Assembly (NCBI RefSeq): GCF_024628725.1
Contig: NZ_CP102409.1
Span: 336,001 to 400,000, forward strand
Source: Ruegeria sp. YS9
GTDB lineage: Bacteria > Pseudomonadota > Alphaproteobacteria > Rhodobacterales > Rhodobacteraceae
DNA length: 64,000 nucleotides
Reading direction: 5' to 3'
How positions within the stretch are numbered: the first letter of the stretch is position 1; the number at the start of each line of letters is the position of its first letter. Position numbers and translations under genes: made by a program. Below, in pieces: positions 9,323-18,513 of the stretch. A model generated the notes under the pieces. It saw only the letters and a program-made list of their open reading frames with translations, was not told where the DNA came from and did not search any database.

Positions 9323-10243
9323 ATGAAGAAATTCGTTAAAGGCGCGCTTGCTGCGGGGGCACTGGCCTTGGCCACACCTGCATTTGCGCAGGAAATCGTC
9401 GTCGTGTCGCATGGCCAGGCCAATGACGCATTCTGGAACGTCGTGAAAAACGGTGTTGAGCAGGCCGGAAAGGATGTCGGTGTGAACGTGGAATACCGTG
9501 CACCTGAAACCTTTGACATGGTGGCCATGTCGCAGCTGATCGACGCCGCCGTGAACCAGGAGCCCGACGGGCTGATCGTCTCGATCCCGGATGCGGACGC
9601 GCTTGGCCCCTCGATCGAACGTGCGGTTGCCGCCGGTATCCCGGTGATCTCGATCAACTCGGGCGCGGAAGTGGCCAAGGAACTGGGCGCTCTGCTGCAT
9701 GTAGGTCAGGACGAATATGATGCGGGCAAGGCGGCTGGTGAAAAGCTGGCCTCGATGGGTGGAACCAATGCGATCTGTGTCAACCACGAGGTCGGCAACG
9801 TGTCACTTGACCTGCGCTGCGAAGGCTTCACCGAGGGGTTTGGCGGTAAAGTAACCGTTCTGCCGACCTCGAACGATCCGTCCGAGATCGAGTCCAAGGT
9901 TGCTGCCGCTCTGGCCTCTGACGAAAGCGTCGATACCGTTATGGCGCTGGGCGCAAGCTCGGCCGGCGAGCCTTCGGTCGCCGCGGCCAAAGCCTCGGGG
10001 CGGGATTTGAATGTTGCCTCGTTCGACCTGTCGGCCAACTTCCTCCAGTCAATCGTGGATGGTGACGCGGCCTTTGCCATCGACCAGCAGCAGTACCTTC
10101 AGGGCTATCTGTCGGTGAACTTCATGGGCCTTCACGCCAAATACGGCCTGATGCCGGGCGGTGACGTGCCTTCGGGTCCGAACCTGATCACTCAGGACAA
10201 GGCCGCTCAGGTCATCGAACTGTCCGCGCAGGGTATCCGCTGA
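9323..10243 (+). CDS. sugar ABC transporter periplasmic binding protein (probable inositol)
   Basis: The 306-residue product has a signal peptide ending at AFAQ. The mature part is a type I periplasmic binding protein of the ribose/inositol group: VVSHGQANDAFWNVVKNGVEQAG, then the hinge segment DALGPSIERAVAAGIPVISINSG and DQQQYLQGYLSV near the end. GGGAGG sits before the ATG at 9323. Its place between iolG and iolD, with permease and ATPase genes downstream, makes myo-inositol or a related cyclitol the likely ligand, by analogy with the Caulobacter IbpA-IatPA importer. Ligand identity is inferred. Confidence 0.88.
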   Translation: MKKFVKGALAAGALALATPAFAQEIVVVSHGQANDAFWNVVKNGVEQAGKDVGVNVEYRAPETFDMVAMSQLIDAAVNQEPDGLIVSIPDADALGPSIERAVAAGIPVISINSGAEVAKELGALLHVGQDEYDAGKAAGEKLASMGGTNAICVNHEVGNVSLDLRCEGFTEGFGGKVTVLPTSNDPSEIESKVAAALASDESVDTVMALGASSAGEPSVAAAKASGRDLNVASFDLSANFLQSIVDGDAAFAIDQQQYLQGYLSVNFMGLHAKYGLMPGGDVPSGPNLITQDKAAQVIELSAQGIR

Positions 10244-10312
10244 TTTCGGCGCGATCCGACAAACAACAGGATCGGCGCCAACGCGCCGGTCTCACCGAAT
10301 TGGGAGGAAACC

Positions 10313-11419
10313 ATGAGTGAATCAGCGCCCGTCCTGTCGGACGAAAGGGTCAAGAAAGAACCATTCCTAGCCAAACTGATGAAACGACCCGAGCTGGGCG
10401 CCATTGCCGGTGCTGTTCTGGTTTTCCTATTCTTTGCGATTACCGCAGATGAATCGATGTTCACTCTTGCCGGTGTCATGAACTTCATGACACCTGCGGC
10501 GCAGTTGGGCATCCTGGCGATCGGTGCGGCACTGCTGATGATCGGTGGAGAGTTCGACCTGTCGATCGGATCGATGGTCGCGTTTTCGGGGCTGTTTTTC
10601 GGCGTCTGTGTCGTGACCTGGCAACTGCCGCTGATCTTTGCCATCCCAATGACATTCGTATTTGCGGCCTGTGTCGGTGCGGTCAACGGCAATATCGTGA
10701 TCCGTTCGGGCCTGCCTTCGTTCATTGTAACGCTGGCGTTTCTGTTCATCCTTCGTGGCCTGTCACTGGTGGGTCTGAAAATGGCGACAGGCGGTTCAAC
10801 CCAGTTGCGCGGAGTACGCGACGCGGTCGAAAACGACTGGCTGGCCCCCTTCTTTTCGGGCGAAGCATTCGGCAGCCTGTTCGCATGGCTGGCCGCCAAC
10901 GGCATGATCGATACATTCAAAAGCGGTGCGCCCAAGGTCCCGGGTATTCCGGTCGAAATTCTGTGGTTCATTGTCATTACACTGGCGGCAACCTACGTGC
11001 TGCTGCGCACCCCGGTGGGGAACTGGATTTTCGCCTCGGGTGGGGACAGCACGGCTGCATCCAATTCAGGTGTTCCGGTGAATCGCGTCAAGGTTTCACT
11101 GTTTATGCTGACGGCCTGCTGCGCCGCCCTTGTGGCGATCATTACCGTCATGGACGCGGGCTCGACCGATGCGCGGCGGGGGTTCCAGAAGGAATTCGAG
11201 GCGATCATTGCCGCGGTGATCGGCGGCTGCCTGCTGACCGGCGGATACGGCTCGGCCATCGGGGCTTTCTTCGGCTCGATCATCTTTGGCATGGTCGTCA
11301 TCGGCCTGACCTATACCGACTTTGATCAGGATTGGTTCCAGGTCTTCCTGGGTGCCATGCTGTTGATTGCCGTTCTGTTCAACAACGCGATCCGCAAGCG
11401 CGTAACCGGGGAGCGCTGA
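10313..11419 (+). CDS. sugar ABC transporter permease (RbsC family)
   Basis: A 368-residue integral membrane protein with about 8-10 hydrophobic segments and the conserved RbsC-type stretch [16 protein letters not shown] near residue 85. The C-terminal [19 protein letters not shown] contains the loop thought to contact the ATPase. An extended loop between about residues 155 and 215 ([10 protein letters not shown] to GAPKVPGI) is periplasmic or cytosolic insert sequence usual in this subgroup. GGGAGG precedes the start. It forms the membrane channel of the importer and is followed after 1 bp by the ATPase gene. Confidence 0.9.
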   Translation: MSESAPVLSDERVKKEPFLAKLMKRPELGAIAGAVLVFLFFAITADESMFTLAGVMNFMTPAAQLGILAIGAALLMIGGEFDLSIGSMVAFSGLFFGVCVVTWQLPLIFAIPMTFVFAACVGAVNGNIVIRSGLPSFIVTLAFLFILRGLSLVGLKMATGGSTQLRGVRDAVENDWLAPFFSGEAFGSLFAWLAANGMIDTFKSGAPKVPGIPVEILWFIVITLAATYVLLRTPVGNWIFASGGDSTAASNSGVPVNRVKVSLFMLTACCAALVAIITVMDAGSTDARRGFQKEFEAIIAAVIGGCLLTGGYGSAIGAFFGSIIFGMVVIGLTYTDFDQDWFQVFLGAMLLIAVLFNNAIRKRVTGER

Positions 11420-11420
11420 T

Positions 11421-12242
11421 ATGACCGAAGACACCAAGTTCCACCATGGCGATGCCGTCGGCGATCAGGCGCCCATCGTTCAGATGAAAGACATCGAAAA
11501 GCACTTTGGCAATATCATCGCGCTTGCTGGCGTCAGCTTTGACGTCAAACCGGGAGAATGCCATTGCCTGCTGGGCGACAACGGCGCGGGTAAGTCCACC
11601 TTCATCAAGACCATGTCCGGGGTGCACAAACCGACCAAGGGCGAGATCATGTTCGAAGGTCAGCCGCTGCATTTCGACACGCCGCGCGATGCAATGGAAG
11701 CAGGTATCGCCACGGTGTTTCAGGATCTGGCGATGATCCCGCTGATGAGCGTGACGCGCAATTTCTTCATGGGGCGCGAACCCACCAAAGGCAAAGGTCT
11801 GCTCAAGCGGTTCGATGTGGATCATGCAAACGAAGTCTGCATGGAAGAGATGCGCAAGATGGGCATCAATCTGCGCGCGCCGGATCAGGCGGTTGGTACA
11901 TTGTCAGGCGGCGAACGTCAGACGGTGGCCATCGCGCGGGCGGTGTATTTCGGTGCCAAGATCCTGATCCTGGACGAACCGACCTCGGCACTTGGGGTGC
12001 GTCAGACGTCGAATGTTCTGGCCACGATCGACCGGGTGCGCAGCCAGGGTGTCGGCGTGGTTTTCATCAGCCACAACGTGCGCCATGCGCTGGCGGTGGG
12101 TGATCGGTTTACCGTGCTGAACCGTGGCAAAACACTGGGCACTGCCAAACGCGGTGAAATCACACCCGAAGAGTTGCAGGACCTGATGGCCGGCGGTCAG
12201 GAAATGGCCGAGCTTGAGGGATCACTGGGCGGTACTGTTTAA
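11421..12242 (+). CDS. sugar ABC transporter ATP-binding protein, single cassette
   Basis: A 273-residue protein with one ABC cassette: Walker [10 protein letters not shown]-loop TVFQDLAM, signature LSGGE, Walker [12 protein letters not shown], and the H-loop region VFISHN. RbsA-type sugar ATPases usually carry two cassettes (about 500 residues). This one has a single cassette and so must work as a homodimer. It begins 1 bp after the permease stop. It powers cyclitol uptake together with the two preceding genes. Confidence 0.9.
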   Translation: MTEDTKFHHGDAVGDQAPIVQMKDIEKHFGNIIALAGVSFDVKPGECHCLLGDNGAGKSTFIKTMSGVHKPTKGEIMFEGQPLHFDTPRDAMEAGIATVFQDLAMIPLMSVTRNFFMGREPTKGKGLLKRFDVDHANEVCMEEMRKMGINLRAPDQAVGTLSGGERQTVAIARAVYFGAKILILDEPTSALGVRQTSNVLATIDRVRSQGVGVVFISHNVRHALAVGDRFTVLNRGKTLGTAKRGEITPEELQDLMAGGQEMAELEGSLGGTV

Positions 12243-12254
12243 AGCAAAACACAC

Positions 12255-12276
12255 GGATGCCCCCACGGGGGCATCC
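12255..12276 (+). terminator. strong hairpin after the importer genes
   Basis: A 10-bp GC-rich inverted repeat, GGATGCCCCC / GGGGGCATCC, with a very short loop, 13 bp after the ATPase stop. No T run follows, so it may act as a partial terminator or mRNA-stabilising structure between the importer and iolD. Confidence 0.5.
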
Positions 12277-12391
12277 ATCGGGCGGTGGCACCTGACGTCA
12301 CTCTGATTTCAGGCTCTGGTAAAAGGCCTGACACCTTCGCAAATGAGAAAACCCGCGGACCGCCGACAGCGGCTCCGAGCTGAAAGGGATC

Positions 12392-14227
12392 ATGATGAGC
12401 AAAACAGTCCGATTGACCGCGGCGCAGGCTCTGGTGCGCTATCTCGGGGCGCAGATGAACGAGGCCGGAGAGCCGTTCATCGCAGGTGTGTGGGCGATCT
12501 TCGGCCATGGCAACGTGGCAGGTCTGGGCGAGGCGCTGCATGGCGTGAAAGACAGTCTTCCCACCTATCGCGGTCACAACGAACAGACCATGGCACACAG
12601 CGCGATTGCTTATGCCAAGCAATTGGGTCGGCGGCGCGCCATGGCGGTGACATCGTCAATCGGACCGGGGGCGACCAATATGGTCACGGCCGCTGCTCTG
12701 GCCCATGTAAACCGTCTGCCTGTTTTGTTGCTGCCTGGCGATGTATTTGCGACGCGTGGCCCCGATCCGGTTTTGCAGCAACCCGAAGTGTTCTCGGATG
12801 GAACGATCAGTGCGAATGATTGTTTCAGACCGGTCAGCCGGTATTTCGACCGCATCACTCGCCCGGAACATCTGCTGACGGCTCTGCCGCGTGCCTTCCG
12901 CACGATGACGGACCCGGCGGATTGCGGCCCGGCGACACTGGCCTTTTGTCAGGACGTGCAGGCCGAGGCCTATGACTATCCCGAAAGCTTCTTTGAACCA
13001 CGCGTCTGGTATCAGCGCCGCATTCGCCCGGATGAGGGTGAACTGGCCCGTGCCGTTGCCGCGATCAAGGCCGCCAAGCGTCCCGTTATCGTTGCAGGCG
13101 GGGGTGTGCATTATTCGGACGCAACCGCCGCGTTGCAGCGCTTTGCCGAAGCACACAATGTCCCGGTGGCCGAGACACAGGCGGGCAAGTCCGCATTGCC
13201 CTGGGATCACCCGCTCAACCTTGGTCCCGTTGGTGTGACCGGGGGCGAACCCGCCAATGACATCTGCGCAAAGGCGGATCTTGTGCTGGGCGTCGGCACC
13301 CGGTTTCAGGATTTCACTACCGGGTCATGGGGTTTGTTCGCGAACCCCGAGCGTGAGTTGATCAGCCTGAACACCGCCGCCTATGACGCCGAAAAGCACG
13401 GAGCGATGCCGTTGCAGGCCGACGCTCGGGTTGGTCTGGGTGAACTCAGCGAAGCGCTGGGCGACCATCGCGCGCCGGATCTGCCTGCGACATTGAAATC
13501 TGATTGGTTCGGCAAAGTTGATGCGCTGACGGATGCCCCCACCGACAGCAATGCACTGCCCACGGATATGCAGGTGATCGGTGCCGTGCAGCGGGCCGCC
13601 AAGGAAAACACTGTTGCGATGTGCGCCGCCGGCACGATGCCGGGTGAGCTGCACAAGCTGTGGAAGGCGCCGCGCCCCGGTGCCTATCACATGGAATATG
13701 GTTTCAGTTGCATGGGGTATGAGATCGCCGGTGCCATGGGCATCAAAATGGCCCAGCCCGACCGCGACGTGATCTGCTTTACCGGTGACGGCACCTATAT
13801 GATGGCCAACTCGGAAATGGCGACGGCGGCGATGATGGGGATCTCGTTCACCGTTGTCGTCACGGACAACCGCGGGTTTGGGTGCATCAACCGTTTGCAA
13901 ATGGGGACAGGCGGGGCCGAGTTCAACAACCTTCTTGACCATACCGTGCACGAGACAGCATCCGCCATCGATTTTGCAGCCCATGCGGCAGCGATGGGGG
14001 CGACTTCGGTCAAGGTCAGTTCAATTGCCGAGCTTGAAGACGCGCTGGCCAAACGCGGTGAGGTCAACGGCCCCTATGTCGTGGTGATCGACACCGATCC
14101 CTACCCATCGACCGAGTATGGCGGAACGTGGTGGGAAGTGGCGGTGCCCGAGGTCAGCACCCGCCCCGAAGTGAATGAAAAACGCGCGGCCTATGAAGCC
14201 GCCATCAAGGAAAGAAACACCAAATGA
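12392..14227 (+). CDS. iolD: 3D-(3,5/4)-trihydroxycyclohexane-1,2-dione hydrolase
   Basis: A 611-residue thiamine-diphosphate enzyme, the usual IolD length. The N-terminal TPP pyrimidine-binding domain has FGHGNVAGLGEAL and the RGHNEQTMAH segment with the conserved glutamate. The middle domain is of the acetolactate-synthase type. The C-terminal domain has the GDGTYMM motif followed by NRGFGCIN for Mg-TPP binding. It hydrolyses the ring dione to 5-deoxy-glucuronate. AAAGGGATC precedes the ATG at 12392 (the next ATG at 12395 is equally possible). It overlaps iolE by 4 bp (ATGA). Confidence 0.95.
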   Translation: MMSKTVRLTAAQALVRYLGAQMNEAGEPFIAGVWAIFGHGNVAGLGEALHGVKDSLPTYRGHNEQTMAHSAIAYAKQLGRRRAMAVTSSIGPGATNMVTAAALAHVNRLPVLLLPGDVFATRGPDPVLQQPEVFSDGTISANDCFRPVSRYFDRITRPEHLLTALPRAFRTMTDPADCGPATLAFCQDVQAEAYDYPESFFEPRVWYQRRIRPDEGELARAVAAIKAAKRPVIVAGGGVHYSDATAALQRFAEAHNVPVAETQAGKSALPWDHPLNLGPVGVTGGEPANDICAKADLVLGVGTRFQDFTTGSWGLFANPERELISLNTAAYDAEKHGAMPLQADARVGLGELSEALGDHRAPDLPATLKSDWFGKVDALTDAPTDSNALPTDMQVIGAVQRAAKENTVAMCAAGTMPGELHKLWKAPRPGAYHMEYGFSCMGYEIAGAMGIKMAQPDRDVICFTGDGTYMMANSEMATAAMMGISFTVVVTDNRGFGCINRLQMGTGGAEFNNLLDHTVHETASAIDFAAHAAAMGATSVKVSSIAELEDALAKRGEVNGPYVVVIDTDPYPSTEYGGTWWEVAVPEVSTRPEVNEKRAAYEAAIKERNTK

Positions 14228-15123
14228 GCGTGAAGATCGGTATCTCTCCGATTGCCTGGCAGAATGACGACCTGCCGGACCTGACCGCAGCCTACACGAT
14301 GGAGCAGGCGCTGAAAGAAGCGCGCGAGATCGGTTACACAGGTGTTGAACGTGGCCAGAGGATGCCCGGCGACACCGAAGGACTGCGCGCGTATCTCGAA
14401 GGCAATGACATTGCGTTGTGTGGCGGTTGGTGTTCCGGCGCCTCGTTAGTCAACGATTTTGCGACTGAACGCGAAACGGTTCGTGAACAGGTCGAACAGT
14501 TCGTGGCGCTGAACAGCCCGTGCATCGTCTATGCCGAGTGTTCAAATACCGTGCAGGGGCAGATCGGGACACCGGTGAACAACCGTCCCAAGCTGTCCAA
14601 AGACGAGGTTCTGACCTACGCCGCCAAGATCACCGAACTTGCTAAGTGGATGGCAGATCAGGGCATGCCCATGGCCTATCACCACCACATGGGCACGATT
14701 ATCGAAAGCGAAGATGAGGTGAACTGGCTGATGGAGGGTTCAGGCCCCGAATTGAAGCTGTGCTTCGATACGGGCCATCTGCTGTTTGGAGGCGGCGATG
14801 TGATGGCCACGCTGAACCGTTGGGGCGACCGGGTTCATCACGTGCATTTCAAGGATATCCGTCCTGAAATCGTACAGGACACGCGTGAGAACAATCGCAG
14901 TTTTCTGGATGCGGTGATCGCGGGCGCGTTCACAGTGCCGGGTGATGGTTGCATCGGCTTTCAGGCCGTGGCCAATGCATTGAAAGCAATGGATTACAAC
15001 GGCTGGATCGTGGTCGAGGCAGAGCAGGACCCGGCCAAGGCGCCGCCCTATGAGTACTCCAAGAAGGGCTATGACCACATTGTCGAGGTTTGTGGCAAGG
15101 CAGGATTGGAGATCAAAGCGTAA
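14224..15123 (+). CDS. iolE: 2-keto-myo-inositol dehydratase (inosose dehydratase)
   Basis: A 299-residue TIM-barrel enzyme of the sugar isomerase/AP endonuclease superfamily. The start IGISPIAWQNDDLPDL is diagnostic of IolE. Later segments MAYHHHMGTIIES, LCFDTGHLLFGGGD and HHVHFKDIR carry the metal-binding histidines and acids. It dehydrates 2-keto-myo-inositol to the trihydroxycyclohexanedione, the substrate of IolD encoded just upstream. The start overlaps the iolD stop, so translation is coupled. Confidence 0.95.
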   Translation: MSVKIGISPIAWQNDDLPDLTAAYTMEQALKEAREIGYTGVERGQRMPGDTEGLRAYLEGNDIALCGGWCSGASLVNDFATERETVREQVEQFVALNSPCIVYAECSNTVQGQIGTPVNNRPKLSKDEVLTYAAKITELAKWMADQGMPMAYHHHMGTIIESEDEVNWLMEGSGPELKLCFDTGHLLFGGGDVMATLNRWGDRVHHVHFKDIRPEIVQDTRENNRSFLDAVIAGAFTVPGDGCIGFQAVANALKAMDYNGWIVVEAEQDPAKAPPYEYSKKGYDHIVEVCGKAGLEIKA

Positions 15124-15172
15124 CAACCCGCCCTTCGAGGCAACACCGAAGCCATGAAAGAGGAGAAAAATC

Positions 15173-16354
15173 ATGGTAAATCAAGAACTCGGTTTCGTCG
15201 GCTATTTCGACCGGGAATCCTGTGATCTGGATGAATTCAAGGTGTTGACCTCTCAGTCTCTTTCCGCCGAGACGGTGCCTTTTGCCGCCTCGGTCGAAAA
15301 GAACGTGCCCGTCTATGATATGCAGGCACTGCGTTCCGGTTTGGAACAGCCTGATATGCGTAGGGCCTTGCTGGCGGAATGGGGCCGGGTGCTGGGCAGA
15401 TCCGCCGGTGTGATCGCCTTGAAAGGGGCGTACCCGGATACGTCGATCATTGATCGGGCGACGGATGTGTTTCGTGAAATCATCGAAGAAGAACGCCAGG
15501 GTGGCGCCGGTGAGGGCGATCACTTTGCCGCGTCCGGCGCGAATGACCGGGTGTGGAACGCATTGCAGAAACAGTGCCTGCGCGACCCCGAGGGCTTTGC
15601 TCTCTATTTCGGGAACACGGCGATTGCGGCGGCCTGTGAAGCATGGCTTGGGCCGAACTATCAGGTGACTGCTCAGGTCAATCAGGTGCGCCCCGGTGGC
15701 AAGGCGCAACAGGCGCATCGGGACTATCACCTTGGATTTCAAAGCGCCGAAAGCGCGGCCCGGTATCCGGCACAGGCGCATCTGGTGACGGCCTCGCTGA
15801 CCCTGCAAGGGGCGGTTGCCCATTGTGACATGCCGGTGGAAAGCGGGCCGACCAAGTTGTTGCCGTTCTCGCAGCTCTACCCGCCGGGCTATCTGGCGTT
15901 CCACGATGAAGCACACCGGGCGCATTTCGAAGACAGCTGTATCCAGTTGCCATTGGAAAAGGGTGACGCGGTGTTCTTCAATCCGGCGCTGTTCCATGCG
16001 GCGGGCGCGAACAGCAGCACCGACATCAATCGCATGGCAAACCTGCTGCAAATCTCATCTGCCTTCGGGCGCGCGATGGAGGCGGTGGATCGGCGGGCGA
16101 TGTCTGTGGCGGTGTTCCCGTCTCTGATCGCCTTGAAACAGCGCGGGGCGCTGGACGCAGCGCAGTTGGAGGCCGCAATTGCGGCCACGGCTGAGGGCTA
16201 TCCCTTCCCGACCAATCTGGACACGGACCCCCCGGTCGGGGGCAATGCGCCGGAAAGCCAGGCGGATATTCTGCGTCACGCGGTTGCGGAAGGGTGGACC
16301 CAGGCGCAGCTGGCCAAGTCCCTATCGGCCCGGAACCAAAGGCAAGCTGCCTGA
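15173..16354 (+). CDS. phytanoyl-CoA dioxygenase (PhyH)-family protein
   Basis: The 393-residue product has the PhyH double-stranded beta-helix signature: HRDYH (HxD pair of the Fe(II)-binding facial triad) near residue 182, and the distal histidine in NPALFHAAGANSS near residue 265. These enzymes use Fe(II) and 2-oxoglutarate to hydroxylate small molecules. It sits between iolE and iolB, about 49 bp from each neighbour, in the same direction and with an AGGAG site before the ATG. It is probably part of inositol metabolism, perhaps for a methylated or otherwise modified cyclitol. The substrate is not predictable from sequence. Confidence 0.75.
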   Translation: MVNQELGFVGYFDRESCDLDEFKVLTSQSLSAETVPFAASVEKNVPVYDMQALRSGLEQPDMRRALLAEWGRVLGRSAGVIALKGAYPDTSIIDRATDVFREIIEEERQGGAGEGDHFAASGANDRVWNALQKQCLRDPEGFALYFGNTAIAAACEAWLGPNYQVTAQVNQVRPGGKAQQAHRDYHLGFQSAESAARYPAQAHLVTASLTLQGAVAHCDMPVESGPTKLLPFSQLYPPGYLAFHDEAHRAHFEDSCIQLPLEKGDAVFFNPALFHAAGANSSTDINRMANLLQISSAFGRAMEAVDRRAMSVAVFPSLIALKQRGALDAAQLEAAIAATAEGYPFPTNLDTDPPVGGNAPESQADILRHAVAEGWTQAQLAKSLSARNQRQAA

Positions 16355-16402
16355 ATTCAACACAGGCGGGCGCTCGGGGCCCGCCCAAGAAGGAGAACAA
16401 GA

Positions 16403-17209
16403 ATGGCAGACCTGCTGAAGAAACCGATTGGAACCCACGGCAAGGTACATGACATCACTCCGGCCAGCGCGGGATGGAAATACGTGGGCTTTGGGCTTTA
16501 TCATCTAAAGGCAGGGGATCGCGCAAACGAAGTGACCGCGGATCGTGAGGTCATTCTGGTGATGGTCGAAGGCAAGGCGCGGATCACCGGGGCCGGCCAG
16601 GATTGGGGGGTTATGGGTGACCGGATGAACGTCTTTGAAAAGACGCCGCCACATTGCCTGTATTTGCCAAACGAAACGGAATGGGATGCAGTGGCCGAGA
16701 CCGATTGTGTCATCGCAGTGTGTTCAGCGCCCGGCAAAGGCGGTCATCAGGCGCGCCGCATCGGCCCGGATGGCATTACGCTGACTGAACGCGGCAAGGG
16801 CGTGAACACGCGCTATATCAACAACATCGCCATGGAGAATGAGGACTACGCCGACAGCCTGCTGGTGACCGAAGTGTTCACGCCGAATGGCCATTGGTCG
16901 TCCTATCCCAGTCACCGCCACGACGAGGATGACTATCCCCGCATCACATATCTGGAAGAGACCTACTACCACCGCCTGAACCCGTCGAACGGATTTGGGA
17001 TCCAGCGGGTTTACACCGATGACGGCCAGTTGGATGAGACGATGGCGGTATCCGATGGCGACGTTGTGACCGTCCCGCGTGGCCATCACCCTTGCGGTGC
17101 ACCCTATGGGTTTGAGATGTATTACCTGAACGTCATGGCCGGGCCGCTTCGGAAATGGAGATTCGTTCCAGCCCCCGAGGTCGAATGGATCATGGAGCGT
17201 GACGGATGA
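16403..17209 (+). CDS. iolB: 5-deoxy-glucuronate isomerase
   Basis: A 268-residue bicupin with the IolB hallmarks WSSYPSHRHDEDDYP (metal-binding histidines and acids), LEETYYHRLNP, and RGHHPCGAPYGFEMYYLNVMAG. It converts 5-deoxy-glucuronate to 2-deoxy-5-keto-gluconate. AAGGAG precedes the ATG. It overlaps the following SDR gene by 4 bp (ATGA). A second, divergent IolB-like protein is encoded at 19350-20186; this copy has the more conventional metal site. Confidence 0.92.
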   Translation: MADLLKKPIGTHGKVHDITPASAGWKYVGFGLYHLKAGDRANEVTADREVILVMVEGKARITGAGQDWGVMGDRMNVFEKTPPHCLYLPNETEWDAVAETDCVIAVCSAPGKGGHQARRIGPDGITLTERGKGVNTRYINNIAMENEDYADSLLVTEVFTPNGHWSSYPSHRHDEDDYPRITYLEETYYHRLNPSNGFGIQRVYTDDGQLDETMAVSDGDVVTVPRGHHPCGAPYGFEMYYLNVMAGPLRKWRFVPAPEVEWIMERDG

Positions 17210-17964
17210 GCCATACTTTTGCCAATTACCCAAGCCTTGCAGGAAAAACGGTTTTCATCACCGGAGGCGCCGGCGGAATTGGCGCGGAAACCGTTCGGGC
17301 CTTTGCCGAACAGGGGGCAAAGGTCGGGTTTTTGGACCTCAACGCCGATGCCGGGCTTGCTTTGCTTTCCGAGCTGGACGGAGAGCATGCATTCGCCCAA
17401 TGCGATCTGCGCGACATTGACGAGATGAACGCCGCAATAGGGCAATTGGTGGAAGAATTGGGCGACGCGGATGTTCTGGTGAACAATGCGGCCCGGGATG
17501 ACCGGCACGACTGGCGCGAGGTAACGCCTGACTATTGGGATGAGCGCATGGCGACCAATATCCGCCACATGTTCTTTGCCATTCAGTCGGTGGCACCGGG
17601 AATGATCGCCAAGGGCGCAGGGTCGATCATCAATATCGGGTCGAATTCGTGGTGGGAGGCCGGTGCGGGTTTCCCTGCCTATGCCACCGCGAAATCGGCG
17701 GTGCATGGCCTGACCCGCACCATGGCGCGCGAGCTGGGCGATCACCGGATCCGGGTCAACACGGTCGTGCCCGGCTGGATCATGACCCAGCGCCAGAAAG
17801 ACCTGTGGGTCACGCCCGAGGCGCTGGCCAAACAGATCGACCGCCAATGCCTGCCCGACCCGATCGACCCGGTCTATGTGGCGCGGATGGTGCTGTTTCT
17901 GGCCTCGGATGACGCGGCCATGTGCAGCGCGGGGAATTTCATGGTCGAGGGCGGCTCGATCTGA
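17206..17964 (+). CDS. short-chain dehydrogenase/reductase
   Basis: A 252-residue classical SDR with the cofactor motif TGGAGGIGAE (TGxxxGxG) near residue 20, NNAARDD (NNAG-type motif), and the active-site segment around YATAKSA (YxxxK). The PGWI and final FMVEGGSI segments are typical of the family. It overlaps the iolB stop by 4 bp, so it belongs to the same transcript and probably oxidises a cyclitol or related sugar. The exact substrate is unknown. Confidence 0.85.
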   Translation: MSHTFANYPSLAGKTVFITGGAGGIGAETVRAFAEQGAKVGFLDLNADAGLALLSELDGEHAFAQCDLRDIDEMNAAIGQLVEELGDADVLVNNAARDDRHDWREVTPDYWDERMATNIRHMFFAIQSVAPGMIAKGAGSIINIGSNSWWEAGAGFPAYATAKSAVHGLTRTMARELGDHRIRVNTVVPGWIMTQRQKDLWVTPEALAKQIDRQCLPDPIDPVYVARMVLFLASDDAAMCSAGNFMVEGGSI

Positions 17965-18054
17965 CGGCCTTGGGGTCTTCCCCGTCCGGAATCGACGTGC
18001 GCCGATGCGCTGGTGCCGGTTGACGGATCGACACCCGGCAAGGGAAGATGCGGC

Positions 18055-18471
18055 ATGATTGCCTATGTCACGGTCGGCGCGGACGACATCGCGCGCGCAA
18101 AACGGTTCTATTGCGCCTTTCTGCCGGATCTCGGCTATGCGCTGGAGGAAGGCCCAGAAGGGCTGAGTTTCGCCCTGCCGGTGCCGCCGGACCAGCGGCC
18201 GGTTCTGCCGGAATTCTATGTCAAGCCACCGTTTGACGGGGCTGCGGCCTCGGCCGGGAATGGTGCGATGGTCGCCTTCGAGGCGCGCAATCAGCAGCAG
18301 GTGCGCGACCTGCACGCCGCCGCGCTGCGCGCCGGCGGGTCGGACGAGGGCCAGCCGGGCTTTCGCGCCATGTACGGGCCGCGTTTCTATGTCAGCTATC
18401 TGCGGGACCCACAGGGCAACAAGATCGCCCTGTTTTCCAGCAATCCCAATGATCCGGGGCGCGACGACTAG
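18055..18471 (+). CDS. VOC-family (glyoxalase/bleomycin resistance-like) protein
   Basis: A 138-residue single vicinal-oxygen-chelate domain: it begins IAYVTVGADDIARAKRFY and ends FYVSYLRDPQGNKIALF, the paired beta-alpha-beta-beta-beta units of the fold. Such proteins act as metal-dependent lyases, isomerases or binding proteins. GGGAAG precedes the ATG at 18055, which fits the family start better than the in-frame ATG at 18013. It is the last plus-strand gene of the iol block, 90 bp after the SDR. Confidence 0.85.
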   Translation: MIAYVTVGADDIARAKRFYCAFLPDLGYALEEGPEGLSFALPVPPDQRPVLPEFYVKPPFDGAAASAGNGAMVAFEARNQQQVRDLHAAALRAGGSDEGQPGFRAMYGPRFYVSYLRDPQGNKIALFSSNPNDPGRDD

Positions 18472-18513
18472 AAGCCGCCTACGTGTTTTGCAGAACGGCT
18501 CAGGCCGGGACGG

